Source of the DNA: Microbacterium hydrocarbonoxydans | Lineage (GTDB): Bacteria; Actinomycetota; Actinomycetes; Actinomycetales; Microbacteriaceae | Reading direction: 5' to 3' | NCBI RefSeq assembly: GCF_000956475.1 | Contig: NZ_JYJB01000008.1 | Span: forward strand, 310,001-374,000 | Length of the DNA: 64,000 bases | In this document: one piece after another, positions 1 to 7,010 of the stretch | How positions within the stretch are numbered: the first letter of the stretch is position 1 | Layout of the letters: each line of letters starts with the position of its first letter | Program-made: the position numbers and the translations under genes | The notes under the pieces: generated by a model | Told to the model about the DNA's origin: nothing | Database searches by the model: none | What the model saw: only the letters and a program-made list of their open reading frames with translations

Positions 1-22
1 GTGCGGGGCAGCCGACCTTCCG

Positions 23-37
23 GGTACTGCCAGTACC
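23..37. promoter_or_regulatory. Palindromic operator upstream of the MmyB-type regulator
   Basis: GGTACTGCCAGTACC is a perfect 7-bp inverted repeat around one central base. It lies 37 bp before the regulator start at 74 and just upstream of a TAGCGT -10 box (61-66), so a bound dimer would cover the -35 region. It is most likely the autoregulatory site of the following XRE regulator, shared with a gene to the left of the window. Seen directly; function inferred. Confidence 0.6.
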
Positions 38-73
38 TGTCTGAAGACGCGCCCAGGGCGTAGCGTCGGAGGC

Positions 74-961
74 ATGGACACCCGCAGCGAGGTGCGCGAA
101 TTCCTCTCCACCCGGCGCGCACGGCTCACGCCCGATCAGGCAGGCCTGCCGGCCTTCGGCGGCAACCGCCGTGTCCCCGGCCTGCGCCGCGAGGAGGTGT
201 CGCTGCTCGCCGGCGTGAGCGTCGACTACTACACCCGGCTCGAGCGCGGCGACCTGTCCGGAGTCTCCGACACCGTGCTCGAAGCGCTCGCGCGGGCGCT
301 GCAGCTCGACGAGGCCGAGACCGCCCACCTCTTCGATCTCTCCCGCCTCGCCAACGTCTCGCCGGTGGCGCGCCGACCCCGTAAGAAGACCGGCGAGCTG
401 CGGCCCAGCATCCTCCGCCTGCTCGACGCCATGACCGAGGCGCCCGCGATCATCCGAGACAATCACTTCGACTATCGAGCGGGCAACGCACTCGGGCGCG
501 CGCTGTACGCCCCTATCTGGGCCGAGGCGCAGCCGAACAGCGCGCGCTTCGCCTTCCTCAACCCCGCCGCACGCGACTTCTACCCGGAGTGGGAGCGCAA
601 CACCGAGGAGCTCGTCGCAGCCATGCGCGGTGAGGCCGGACGCAATCCGTTCGACAAGAGGCTCACCGACCTCGTCGGAGAGCTGTCGACGCGCAGTGAG
701 CGGTTCCGCACGCTCTGGGCCACGCACGACGTGCGCTTCCACCGCACCGGAGTGAAGCGGATCGACCACCCGGTCGTGGGCGAGATCGAACTGACCTACG
801 AGGCCTTCGAGCTGCCTGCCGACCCGGGTCTGCAGCTGTCGACGTACACGGCCGAGCCCGGCAGTCCCTCTGCGGAGAAGCTCGGACTGCTCGCGAGCTG
901 GGCGGCGACGAGTGCCCCGGCATCCGCGCCTGCCGACACCGCCGCGATCGCGGAGGCCTGA
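74..961 (+). CDS. XRE-family transcriptional regulator with MmyB-type ligand-binding domain
   Basis: A 295-residue one-component regulator. The N-terminal third (about 5-85) is an XRE helix-turn-helix; the segment LRREEVSLLAGVSVDYYTRL is typical of the actinobacterial MmyB group. Residues about 105-270 match the MmyB ligand-binding domain, a PAS-like fold thought to bind a small hydrophobic ligand. These proteins usually repress a neighbouring dehydrogenase or exporter, which here would lie left of the window. The TAGCGT box at 61-66 sits 7 nt before the ATG, so the mRNA is probably leaderless. A perfect palindrome at 23-37 is the likely operator. The natural ligand cannot be predicted. Confidence 0.88.
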   Translation: MDTRSEVREFLSTRRARLTPDQAGLPAFGGNRRVPGLRREEVSLLAGVSVDYYTRLERGDLSGVSDTVLEALARALQLDEAETAHLFDLSRLANVSPVARRPRKKTGELRPSILRLLDAMTEAPAIIRDNHFDYRAGNALGRALYAPIWAEAQPNSARFAFLNPAARDFYPEWERNTEELVAAMRGEAGRNPFDKRLTDLVGELSTRSERFRTLWATHDVRFHRTGVKRIDHPVVGEIELTYEAFELPADPGLQLSTYTAEPGSPSAEKLGLLASWAATSAPASAPADTAAIAEA

Positions 962-968
962 CTCTTCT

Positions 969-1067
969 GTTCACAGCTCCTCAAGAACCCGAGGTGCCGC
1001 GCCGCGACGCCCGAGAGATCCCGCGGGGCCGCCGTCGACGATCCTGCGTTCTTGAGGAGCTGTGAAC
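969..1067. repeat. Intergenic palindromic element, family A (perfect 20-bp arms)
   Basis: Arms at 969-988 and 1048-1067 are exact reverse complements over 20 bp, enclosing a 59-bp GC-rich core. The arm sequence, of the form TTCACAGCTCCTCAAGAA, recurs with variations at 1528-1613 and 16291-16369. It begins 7 bp after the stop codon at 961, so it could form a terminator or 3' stabilising structure, but the shared arm sequence suggests a dispersed repeat family. Confidence 0.8.
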
Positions 1068-1136
1068 GACGAGATCTTCATTCTGCTCTGAGCAGAACCG
1101 CTCGAACCTCCGCGAGCCTCCGGATTATCGTGAGGC

Positions 1137-1484
1137 ATGGCCGACATCGTCCCCTTCCCGCGCACCCCGCGACGCCCCGCCGACCCCGAGCCGCTGTGGC
1201 GTCACCTGCTCGGCGACCAGCTGCGCCGACGGCGGCATGACCGCGAGGAGACCCTCACCGAGACCGCCGAGAAGGCCGGCGTCTCCCCGCAGTACCTCTC
1301 AGAGGTCGAGCGCGGGCTCAAGGAGCCCTCGAGCGAGATGATCGCGGCGATCGCGGGCGCCCTCGACACCTCGCTGATCGAGCTGACGAGCGCCGTCGCC
1401 GACGAGCTGCGGTCGGCACCGGCATCCGCCTCCGCCTCCGCCTCCGCCTCGGCGTCGCGCGGCGCCTTCGCCCTCGCCGCCTGA
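1137..1484 (+). CDS. ClgR/PopR-like XRE regulator of clp genes with a C-terminal ALAA tail
   Basis: A 115-residue protein: a single XRE helix-turn-helix (about residues 22-80) containing YLSEVERGLKEPSSEMI, close to the pattern I associate with ClgR/PopR activators of clp protease genes in Streptomyces, Corynebacterium and Mycobacterium. The linker is a Ser-Ala repeat (about 97-108) encoded by a cctccg hexanucleotide repeat at about 1427-1451. The protein ends in FALAA, resembling the ssrA tag and the di-alanine ends by which ClgR/PopR are degraded by ClpP. It faces the clpP pair on the opposite strand. TATCGT at 1126-1131, 5 nt before the ATG, suggests a leaderless transcript. The assignment to clp control is inference from motif, tail and location. 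Confidence 0.75.
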   Translation: MADIVPFPRTPRRPADPEPLWRHLLGDQLRRRRHDREETLTETAEKAGVSPQYLSEVERGLKEPSSEMIAAIAGALDTSLIELTSAVADELRSAPASASASASASASRGAFALAA

Positions 1485-1527
1485 GTCCGCCCGGTCGGCC
1501 GGCGCTCGACCGGGCCTCGGCAGGGCC

Positions 1528-1613
1528 GTTCATAACTCAGGAACATCGTCAGGGAACCGCCCGTAAACCGGCCGTTCTGCAGGCCTGCGGGCGATTCTTC
1601 CTGAGTTATGAAC
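1528..1613. repeat. Intergenic palindromic element, family A (16-bp arms)
   Basis: Arms 1528-1543 and 1598-1613 (GTTCATAACTCAGGAA and its complement) are perfect over 16 bp and enclose 54 bp. It lies between two convergent genes, the ClgR-like regulator and the clpP operon, and ends 7 bp before the clpP stop. Related in sequence and layout to 969-1067 and 16291-16369. It may act as a bidirectional terminator. Confidence 0.75.
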
Positions 1614-1619
1614 CATGGT

Positions 1620-2213
1620 TCAGGCGCTCCGCTCGCCCAGCACGGTGTCGATCAGCCCGTAGTCGAGGGCGGCGGATGCCGTGAACACGCGATCCCGGTC
1701 GGTGTCCGCGCGGAGCTCGGCGACAGAGCGGCCGGAATGCCGGGCGAGCACGGACTCCATGTCGGCGCGCACACGCACCACCTCATCGGCCGCGAGGATC
1801 AGATCGGGGATCGCCCCGCGCGACTGACTGGCCGGCTGATGCAGCACGATGCGGGCGTGCGTGAGCGCCGACCGCTGCCCCGGAGCACCGGCCGCGACGA
1901 GCAGAGCCGCCGGCCCGATCGCCTGCCCGACGCAGGTCGTCGCGATCGCCGGACGGATGTGTTGCATGGTGTCGTAGATCGCGAGCGCGGCACCCGGATC
2001 CCCTCCCTCGCTGTTGATGTAGAACTGCACGGGACTCTCGGGACTGTCGGCGTCGAGGTGCAGCAGCTGGGCGATCAGGGCGTTCGCGACGCCGGCGTCG
2101 ATGCCGGTGCCGAGGTACGCGACCCGCTCGGCGAGCAGGTGCGAATACACATCCATCACCCGCTCCCCGCGCGGATGCTGTGCGATCACGTTCGGGATCG
2201 TGTAGCTGCTCAT
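1620..2213 (-). CDS. ClpP-family subunit lacking the catalytic serine
   Basis: A 197-residue ClpP/S14 peptidase homologue, second gene of a two-gene clpP operon. Its start (ATG, complement 2211-2213) overlaps the upstream clpP stop by 4 bp, indicating translational coupling. The fold is well preserved: NSEGGDPGAALAIYDTM, the ARIVLHQP histidine (H125) and the DRDR aspartate (D174). The nucleophile motif is not: where canonical ClpP has GQAASMGA, this has GQAIGPAA, putting Gly100 at the serine position. The codon is GGG, so a single base error would not restore serine. It is therefore probably a non-catalytic ring subunit, analogous in logic to cyanobacterial and plastid ClpR. Confidence 0.88.
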   Translation of the reverse strand: MSSYTIPNVIAQHPRGERVMDVYSHLLAERVAYLGTGIDAGVANALIAQLLHLDADSPESPVQFYINSEGGDPGAALAIYDTMQHIRPAIATTCVGQAIGPAALLVAAGAPGQRSALTHARIVLHQPASQSRGAIPDLILAADEVVRVRADMESVLARHSGRSVAELRADTDRDRVFTASAALDYGLIDTVLGERSA

Positions 2214-2824
2214 GCGCCGGCCCCCAGTCCGACCCGTGCCCGGCGGCGAGGCATGACCTCGGCGAACGACGAGACGATCTCGTCGATGAATCCGTAGTCC
2301 CTCGCCTGCTCGGCCGTGTACCAGCGGTCGTGCAGGGAATCCTCGAAGATGCGCTCGCGCGGCTGCCCCGTGTCGTCGGAGATGAGGCCGAGCACGGTGT
2401 CGCGCATGAGGCGGAGGTCGTCGGCCTGCGTCTCGATCTCGACCGCCGATCCGCCGATGCCTGCCGACCCCTGATGCATGAGGATCCGCGCATGCGGCAG
2501 CGCACGGCGCTTGCCCGCGGTCCCCGCGGAGAGCAGGAACTGCCCGGCGCTGCAGGCGAGGCCGAGCGCGAGGGTGGAGACGTCGTTCGGCACCAGCTTC
2601 ATGAGGTCGCGGATCGCGAGCATCGAGGGAACGGAGCCCCCGGGAGAGTGGATCCACAGGGCGATGTCACAGGCCGGGTCCTCGGCCGACAGGGTGAGCA
2701 GCTGCGTCATGAGCAGCGTGCCGTTGTCGTCGTCGAGGGCGCCGTCGAGCACGAGGATGCGCTCGTGGAACAGCGCCCTGCGGGCCTCGGGTCCGAACTG
2801 CGGGATGGGGTTCTCTTCGCTCAT
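2210..2824 (-). CDS. clpP: ATP-dependent Clp protease proteolytic subunit
   Basis: A 204-residue ClpP serine peptidase, the proteolytic barrel that works with ClpX or ClpC unfoldases. The triad is intact: Ser92 in ACSAGQFLL, His117 in ARILMHQ and Asp166 in LHDRW. It is first in an operon with the serine-less paralogue. The main clpP1P2 locus, normally next to tig and clpX, is not in this window, so this is probably an accessory pair comparable to clpP3P4 of Streptomyces. A partial ClgR-like site, CGCCCACAGCG on the coding strand, lies at 2867-2877. The ClgR/PopR-like gene at 1137 faces the operon. Confidence 0.92.
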   Translation of the reverse strand: MSEENPIPQFGPEARRALFHERILVLDGALDDDNGTLLMTQLLTLSAEDPACDIALWIHSPGGSVPSMLAIRDLMKLVPNDVSTLALGLACSAGQFLLSAGTAGKRRALPHARILMHQGSAGIGGSAVEIETQADDLRLMRDTVLGLISDDTGQPRERIFEDSLHDRWYTAEQARDYGFIDEIVSSFAEVMPRRRARVGLGAGA

Positions 2825-2866
2825 GACCCCAGCATCAGCCGTACTCGGAACCCGCGCACCGGAATC

Positions 2867-2877
2867 CGCTGTGGGCG
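2867..2877 (-). promoter_or_regulatory. Candidate ClgR-type operator upstream of the clpP pair
   Basis: On the minus strand this reads CGCCCACAGCG, fitting the core CGCYNANRGCG that I recall for ClgR sites in corynebacteria. The flanking A/T positions of that consensus are not met. It lies about 45 bp upstream of the clpP start, a plausible activator position. Evidence is one partial match, so treat as tentative. Confidence 0.35.
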
Positions 2878-2902
2878 GCTCTGCCCTGGGCAGACGGCCC
2901 CG

Positions 2903-4108
2903 TCAGCGCGCCTCGCGCAGCTCCCGCTCGAGTGCGGGTGCCGCCGCGAACGCGCGGGCGAGATCGGCGATCAGGTCGTCGGCGTTCTCGAGTCCGATCG
3001 ACAGCCGCAGCACGTCGGCGGCAGGGCGAGCCTCCGGCGGAACCGGGCGGTGGGTCAGGGCGGCCGGATGCTGGATGAGCGAGTCGACACCGCCCAGCGA
3101 CACCGCATGCGTGAACAGCTCGGTCGCGGAGGTGACGGCGGATGCCGCGGCGTAGCCGCCCCGCATCCGCATCGCGATCATCGCTCCGGTTCCACGCATC
3201 TGCCGCTCGAGGATGCCGCGCGGGTCTCCATCGAGCCCGGGATAGAAGACCTCGGCGACCTCGGGGCGGTCGATCAGCCACTGCACGATCCGGCGCGCGC
3301 TCTCCTGCTGTGCGCGCATGCGCACCGGGAGCGTCGTGAGTCCTCGGTGCAGCAGGTAGGCGCCGAGCGGATGCAGCAGCCCGCCGGTCACCGCGCGCAC
3401 GCGCCGCAGCGCCTCGGCGGTCTGCTCGCTGCAGGCGACGACGCCGGCGATCACGTCGCCGTGGCCGCCCAGGTACTTCGTCGCGCTGTGCAGAGACATG
3501 GCGGCCCCGAGGTCGATCGGGTTCTGCAGCACCGGCGTCGCGAAGGTGTTGTCGACGACCACGGGCACGCCGCCGGCCTGCGCGACGACGGCCGCGATGT
3601 CGGCGATGTCGAGGGTGGGGTTCGCGGGGGTCTCGACCACGACGAGTCCGGTGTCGGAACGGATGCTCGACGCGACCTGTTCCGGATGACAGTACGTGGT
3701 CTCGATGCCGAGCAGGCCGGAGCCGAGCAGATGGTCGGTGCCGCCGTAGAGCGGTCGCACCGCGACGACGTGGTGCTTTCCGGTCGCCGGCCCGTGCGCG
3801 AGGATGACGGCGGTCATCGCGGCCATGCCCGAGGCGAAGGCGACCGACGCCTCCGCGTGCTCGAGTTCGGCGAGCGCCTCTTCGAAGCGTGCGACGGTGG
3901 GGTTCCACAGTCGCGCGTAGACCATGCTGCCGTCGGCGGGCGGACGCCCACCGGTCGCCATCGCCTCGTAGGAGTCTCCGCCCCGCTCGATGTCAGGCAG
4001 CGGGTTCGTCGTCGAGAGGTCGATCGGCAGCGCATGAACGCCGAGGCTCTCGAGGTCGGAGCGTCCGGCATGAACGGCGAGGGTGTCGGGATGCAGCACT
4101 GCAGTCAT
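2903..4108 (-). CDS. PLP-dependent trans-sulfuration enzyme (cystathionine gamma-lyase / methionine gamma-lyase type)
   Basis: A 401-residue Cys/Met-metabolism PLP enzyme acting on sulfur amino acids in the cytoplasm. SATKYLGGHGDVIAG contains the Schiff-base lysine; VVETPANPTL and DNTFATPVLQNP are family signatures, and SLGGVDSLIQHPA near the C-terminus is also typical. It is transcribed divergently from an Lrp/AsnC regulator with a 112-bp shared intergenic region, so local amino-acid-responsive control is likely. Sequence alone does not separate cystathionine gamma-lyase, gamma-synthase and methionine gamma-lyase. The pairing with an Lrp regulator and absence of other biosynthetic genes slightly favours a catabolic lyase. 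Confidence 0.85.
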   Translation of the reverse strand: MTAVLHPDTLAVHAGRSDLESLGVHALPIDLSTTNPLPDIERGGDSYEAMATGGRPPADGSMVYARLWNPTVARFEEALAELEHAEASVAFASGMAAMTAVILAHGPATGKHHVVAVRPLYGGTDHLLGSGLLGIETTYCHPEQVASSIRSDTGLVVVETPANPTLDIADIAAVVAQAGGVPVVVDNTFATPVLQNPIDLGAAMSLHSATKYLGGHGDVIAGVVACSEQTAEALRRVRAVTGGLLHPLGAYLLHRGLTTLPVRMRAQQESARRIVQWLIDRPEVAEVFYPGLDGDPRGILERQMRGTGAMIAMRMRGGYAAASAVTSATELFTHAVSLGGVDSLIQHPAALTHRPVPPEARPAADVLRLSIGLENADDLIADLARAFAAAPALERELREAR

Positions 4109-4220
4109 GCTTCTACGTTGCCGGAATCTCAACGAACGCGCAGATATTCGACAGCATCCGCTGTCCAGAGAGCAAAAGTGGCTATTCTGAGTCGAATCCG
4201 GCATCGGAGGAGGGACCACG
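4109..4220. promoter_or_regulatory. Divergent promoter region of the trans-sulfuration enzyme and Lrp regulator
   Basis: The 112-bp gap between divergent genes contains an inverted repeat GACAG-N6-CTGTC at 4150-4165 and a -10-like TATTCT at 4183-4188 for the regulator. GGAGGAGGG immediately precedes the TTG start at 4221. The inverted repeat lies between the two genes, where an Lrp-type octamer would be expected to act. Confidence 0.45.
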
Positions 4221-4688
4221 TTGGCCAAAGCGCAACTCGACGAGATCGATCTCGAGATCCTCGCTGCCCTCACCCGCGATGCCGAGATCACGAACAAGGC
4301 CCTCGCGCATCGGCTCGGCCTCGCCGAGTCCACCTGCGCGCACCGGGTGCGTGCTCTGCGAGAGCGCGGTGTCATCCGCGACACCCGCATCCGCGTCGAC
4401 GAGGCCGCTCTCGGATTCCCGCTGCAGGCGATCATCAAGGTGCGCCTCGCGAACCACACGGGACCCAAGGTGACCGCGCTGTTCGACGCACTGGTCGGCA
4501 TCCCCCGTGTGCTGCAGGTGTTCCATGTCGCCGGCGTCGACGACTTCCTCGTGCATGTGGCCGTGCAGGATGCGACGGCGCTGCGCGACATCGTGCTCGA
4601 GCACATCACGGTGCATCCGGTCGTGCGCGGCACCGAGACGCAGCTCGTGTTCGAGCTCCGAGACGGCCGAGGTCTGCTCGCCCGCTGA
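4221..4688 (+). CDS. Lrp/AsnC-family transcriptional regulator
   Basis: A 155-residue regulator: winged helix-turn-helix at about 5-60 (NKALAHRLGLAESTCAHRVR is the recognition region) and an AsnC/RAM ligand-binding domain at about 70-145 with the usual VFHVAGVDDFLVHV motif. It probably senses an amino acid and controls the divergent trans-sulfuration gene. The TTG start is supported by the GGAGGAGGG ribosome-binding site a few bases upstream and by family length (about 150). Confidence 0.9.
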   Translation: MAKAQLDEIDLEILAALTRDAEITNKALAHRLGLAESTCAHRVRALRERGVIRDTRIRVDEAALGFPLQAIIKVRLANHTGPKVTALFDALVGIPRVLQVFHVAGVDDFLVHVAVQDATALRDIVLEHITVHPVVRGTETQLVFELRDGRGLLAR

Positions 4689-4786
4689 CCCGAGTGATGT
4701 CGCCCATGGATGACGCTGCGCGCCGCGCTCGCATCGCAGCGCCGCGAGCGCCAGGATGGAACAGCACGGAAGCAAGGGAGCACCGA

Positions 4787-6490
4787 ATGAGCCGCAGCGC
4801 CACCGCAGCCACGAACGCGATCCGCGAGATGCGCGACTTCCTGTTCGCGAACGCCACCGACTACGACGCTGCGAGTGCCGGGTTCTCGTGGCCTGAGACT
4901 GCCGAGTTCAACTTCGCGCTGGAGTGGTTCGACGTCGTCGCAGGTGAGAACCCTGATCGCCCCGCCGTGCAGATCGTCGACGCCGACCTGTCGCTGCACG
5001 CCTGGACGTACGGCGAGCTCTCGGCGCGTTCAGACCAGGTCGCCAACTGGCTGACGGGACTGGGCATCAGCCGCGGCGACCACGTGATCGTGATGCTCGG
5101 CAACATGATCGAGCTGTGGGAGGTCATGCTCGCGATCACGAAGATCGGCGCGGTGTCGATCCCGACCTCGACGCTGCTGTCGGCATCCGACCTCGCCTAT
5201 CGCATCGAGCACGGACGCGCTCGCACGGTCGTGACGCTCGGTTCGCTCGCGAGCAGGCTCGAGGGCGTCGACGTGCTGCGCATCGGCGTCGGCGACGACA
5301 TCCCGGCGGGATGGGAGCGCTTCGCCGATTCGCATGCAGCCGCCACACTGTTCGAACCGGATGCCGCGACCCCGGCATCCGACACCGCCCTGCTCTACTT
5401 CACGAGCGGCACCACGAGCCGCCCCAAGCTCGTGCAGCACACCCACGTCTCGTACCCGATCGGGCATCTGTCGACCATGTGGTGGCTGGGGGTCCGGCCC
5501 GATGACGTGCACCTGAACATCTCCTCCCCCGGATGGGCGAAGCATGCCTGGTCGAGCTTCTACTCGCCGTTCCTCGCGGAGGCGACCGTGTTCGTCTACA
5601 ACTACGACCGCTTCGACGCGAACACGCTCATGCAGGTCATGGACACGCATCGCGTGTCGACGTTCTGCGCACCGCCGACGGTGTGGCGCATGCTGATCCA
5701 GGCCGATCTCGGTCGGCTCGCGCACCCTCCGCGCGAGCTCGTCGGCGCGGGCGAGCCGCTGAACCCGGAGGTCATCGAGCGGGTGCAGGGCGCCTGGGGC
5801 GGCACGATCCGCGACGGATTCGGGCAGACCGAGATGACGGCCTGCATCGGCAACTCCCCCGGCCAGCCGATCAAGATCGGCTCGATGGGGCGCCCGCTTC
5901 CCGGCTATCCGGTCGTGCTGCTCGATCCGGTGACGGGGCAGGTGACGGATGACGAGGGCGAGATCGCCCTCGACCTGTCGCAGCCGCCGCTCGGTCTCAT
6001 GGCCGGCTACTACGACGACCCGCAGAAGACAGCCGAGTCGCGCACCGGCGGGTTCCACCACACCGGCGACATCGCCACCCGAGACGCCGACGGCTACCTG
6101 ACGTATGTGGGGCGGGCGGATGACGTCTTCAAGGCGTCGGACTACAAGATCTCGCCGTTCGAGCTCGAATCCGTGCTGCTCGAGCACGACCTCGTCGTCG
6201 AGGCGGCCGTGATCCCGAGTCCCGATCCCACCCGTCTCGCGGTGCCCAAGGCGTACGTGTGCCTGCGGCCGGATTCGACGGATGCCGAGGCCGACGCCGC
6301 CCGCGCGATCTTCGCCTATGCGCACGACCGGCTGTCATCGCACCTGTGGGTGCGCATCATCGAGTTCGTGCCGGAGCTGCCGAAGACGATCTCGGGCAAG
6401 ATCCGCCGCGTCGAGCTGCGGGCACGCGAGGAGGCGCGTGTGAAGGAAGGTGACGAGACCGGCCAGCACCGCGACCGCGACTATCGCTGA
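4787..6490 (+). CDS. AMP-dependent acyl-CoA synthetase (ligase)
   Basis: A 567-residue member of the ANL adenylating superfamily that activates a carboxylic acid to acyl-AMP and then acyl-CoA. Visible motifs: LYFTSGTTSRPKLVQHTH (phosphate loop), GAGEPLNPE, DGFGQTEM, HTGDIA and the C-terminal catalytic lysine in LPKTISGKIRR. The DGFGQTE and ISGKIRR forms resemble acetyl/medium-chain acyl-CoA synthetases rather than long-chain FadD. The ATG at 4787 is preceded by AAGGGAG; the open frame extends far upstream but those residues are not acyl-CoA-synthetase-like. It is a single gene following the Lrp regulator by 98 bp. Substrate unknown. Confidence 0.9.
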   Translation: MSRSATAATNAIREMRDFLFANATDYDAASAGFSWPETAEFNFALEWFDVVAGENPDRPAVQIVDADLSLHAWTYGELSARSDQVANWLTGLGISRGDHVIVMLGNMIELWEVMLAITKIGAVSIPTSTLLSASDLAYRIEHGRARTVVTLGSLASRLEGVDVLRIGVGDDIPAGWERFADSHAAATLFEPDAATPASDTALLYFTSGTTSRPKLVQHTHVSYPIGHLSTMWWLGVRPDDVHLNISSPGWAKHAWSSFYSPFLAEATVFVYNYDRFDANTLMQVMDTHRVSTFCAPPTVWRMLIQADLGRLAHPPRELVGAGEPLNPEVIERVQGAWGGTIRDGFGQTEMTACIGNSPGQPIKIGSMGRPLPGYPVVLLDPVTGQVTDDEGEIALDLSQPPLGLMAGYYDDPQKTAESRTGGFHHTGDIATRDADGYLTYVGRADDVFKASDYKISPFELESVLLEHDLVVEAAVIPSPDPTRLAVPKAYVCLRPDSTDAEADAARAIFAYAHDRLSSHLWVRIIEFVPELPKTISGKIRRVELRAREEARVKEGDETGQHRDRDYR

Positions 6491-6500
6491 CGCACGCGGG

Positions 6501-6512
6501 CTGACGCGTCAG
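6501..6512. terminator. Small palindrome between convergent genes
   Basis: CTGACGCGTCAG is a perfect 12-bp palindrome within the 23-bp gap separating convergent stop codons at 6490 and 6514. It could contribute to bidirectional termination, but no T-tract follows, and a 4-bp stem is weak. Confidence 0.3.
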
Positions 6513-6513
6513 G

Positions 6514-6912
6514 TCAGACCGCGCGCACCGGATTCGATCGCGTGAGCACCGGAACCGCGGTGGTCGCGGGCGCGGGAGCAGATGCCGGGACGGAGTCGGT
6601 CTCGGCCTTGCGCTGCGGCAGCTCGATGCCCCTAGCGTTCATGACCCCGCGCACGACACCGCCGATCACGAGCATGCCCACGAGGGCGGCGCTCGCCAGC
6701 AGCAGCGGCATCCACTGATTCGCGAAACCGGCCACCGAGCTGAGCATCGCCGCCGGGATCCAGACGCCCACGGCGCCGCCGGTCAGGCCGCCGGCCCTTC
6801 GCACGATCGCGATGCCCGCGAGCACTGCGCACAGCCCCGCGATCACTGCGCCGGCTACACCGATCGGCACCATGATCGCCGCCAGATCGCTGGCCACTCT
6901 CCATGTCGTCAT
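6514..6912 (-). CDS. Small hypothetical membrane protein
   Basis: A 132-residue protein with three predicted membrane segments (about 10-35, 45-65 and 68-90), glycine- and alanine-rich, followed by a polar, Pro/Ala-rich cytoplasmic or external tail. I do not recognise a family. Codon use matches its neighbours and the start ATG (complement 6910-6912) fits the first hydrophobic segment. It is a lone minus-strand gene 98 bp downstream of the MATE exporter, possibly in the same transcript. Confidence 0.65.
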   Translation of the reverse strand: MTTWRVASDLAAIMVPIGVAGAVIAGLCAVLAGIAIVRRAGGLTGGAVGVWIPAAMLSSVAGFANQWMPLLLASAALVGMLVIGGVVRGVMNARGIELPQRKAETDSVPASAPAPATTAVPVLTRSNPVRAV

Positions 6913-7010
6913 GACGACCCCCCGTCAACGGACTCTCCGTATCTTCGAAGGTACGCCGATCATCGGACATCGGCATCCCTCTGAAGGATGATGTTTCCTG
7001 CAACGACAGG

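Noticed and set aside
1620..2213. Serine-less ClpP as a sequencing error or pseudogene
   Set aside because: The frame is intact, all other family motifs are conserved, and the Gly codon is GGG, which would need more than one change to become a Ser codon preferred in this genome.
2180..4786. A continuous plus-strand open frame running from 2180 into the acyl-CoA synthetase, 1436 codons in total
   Set aside because: Its first 869 codons lie antisense to the clpP and trans-sulfuration genes and have no recognisable domains. The true start is the ATG at 4787 with AAGGGAG upstream.
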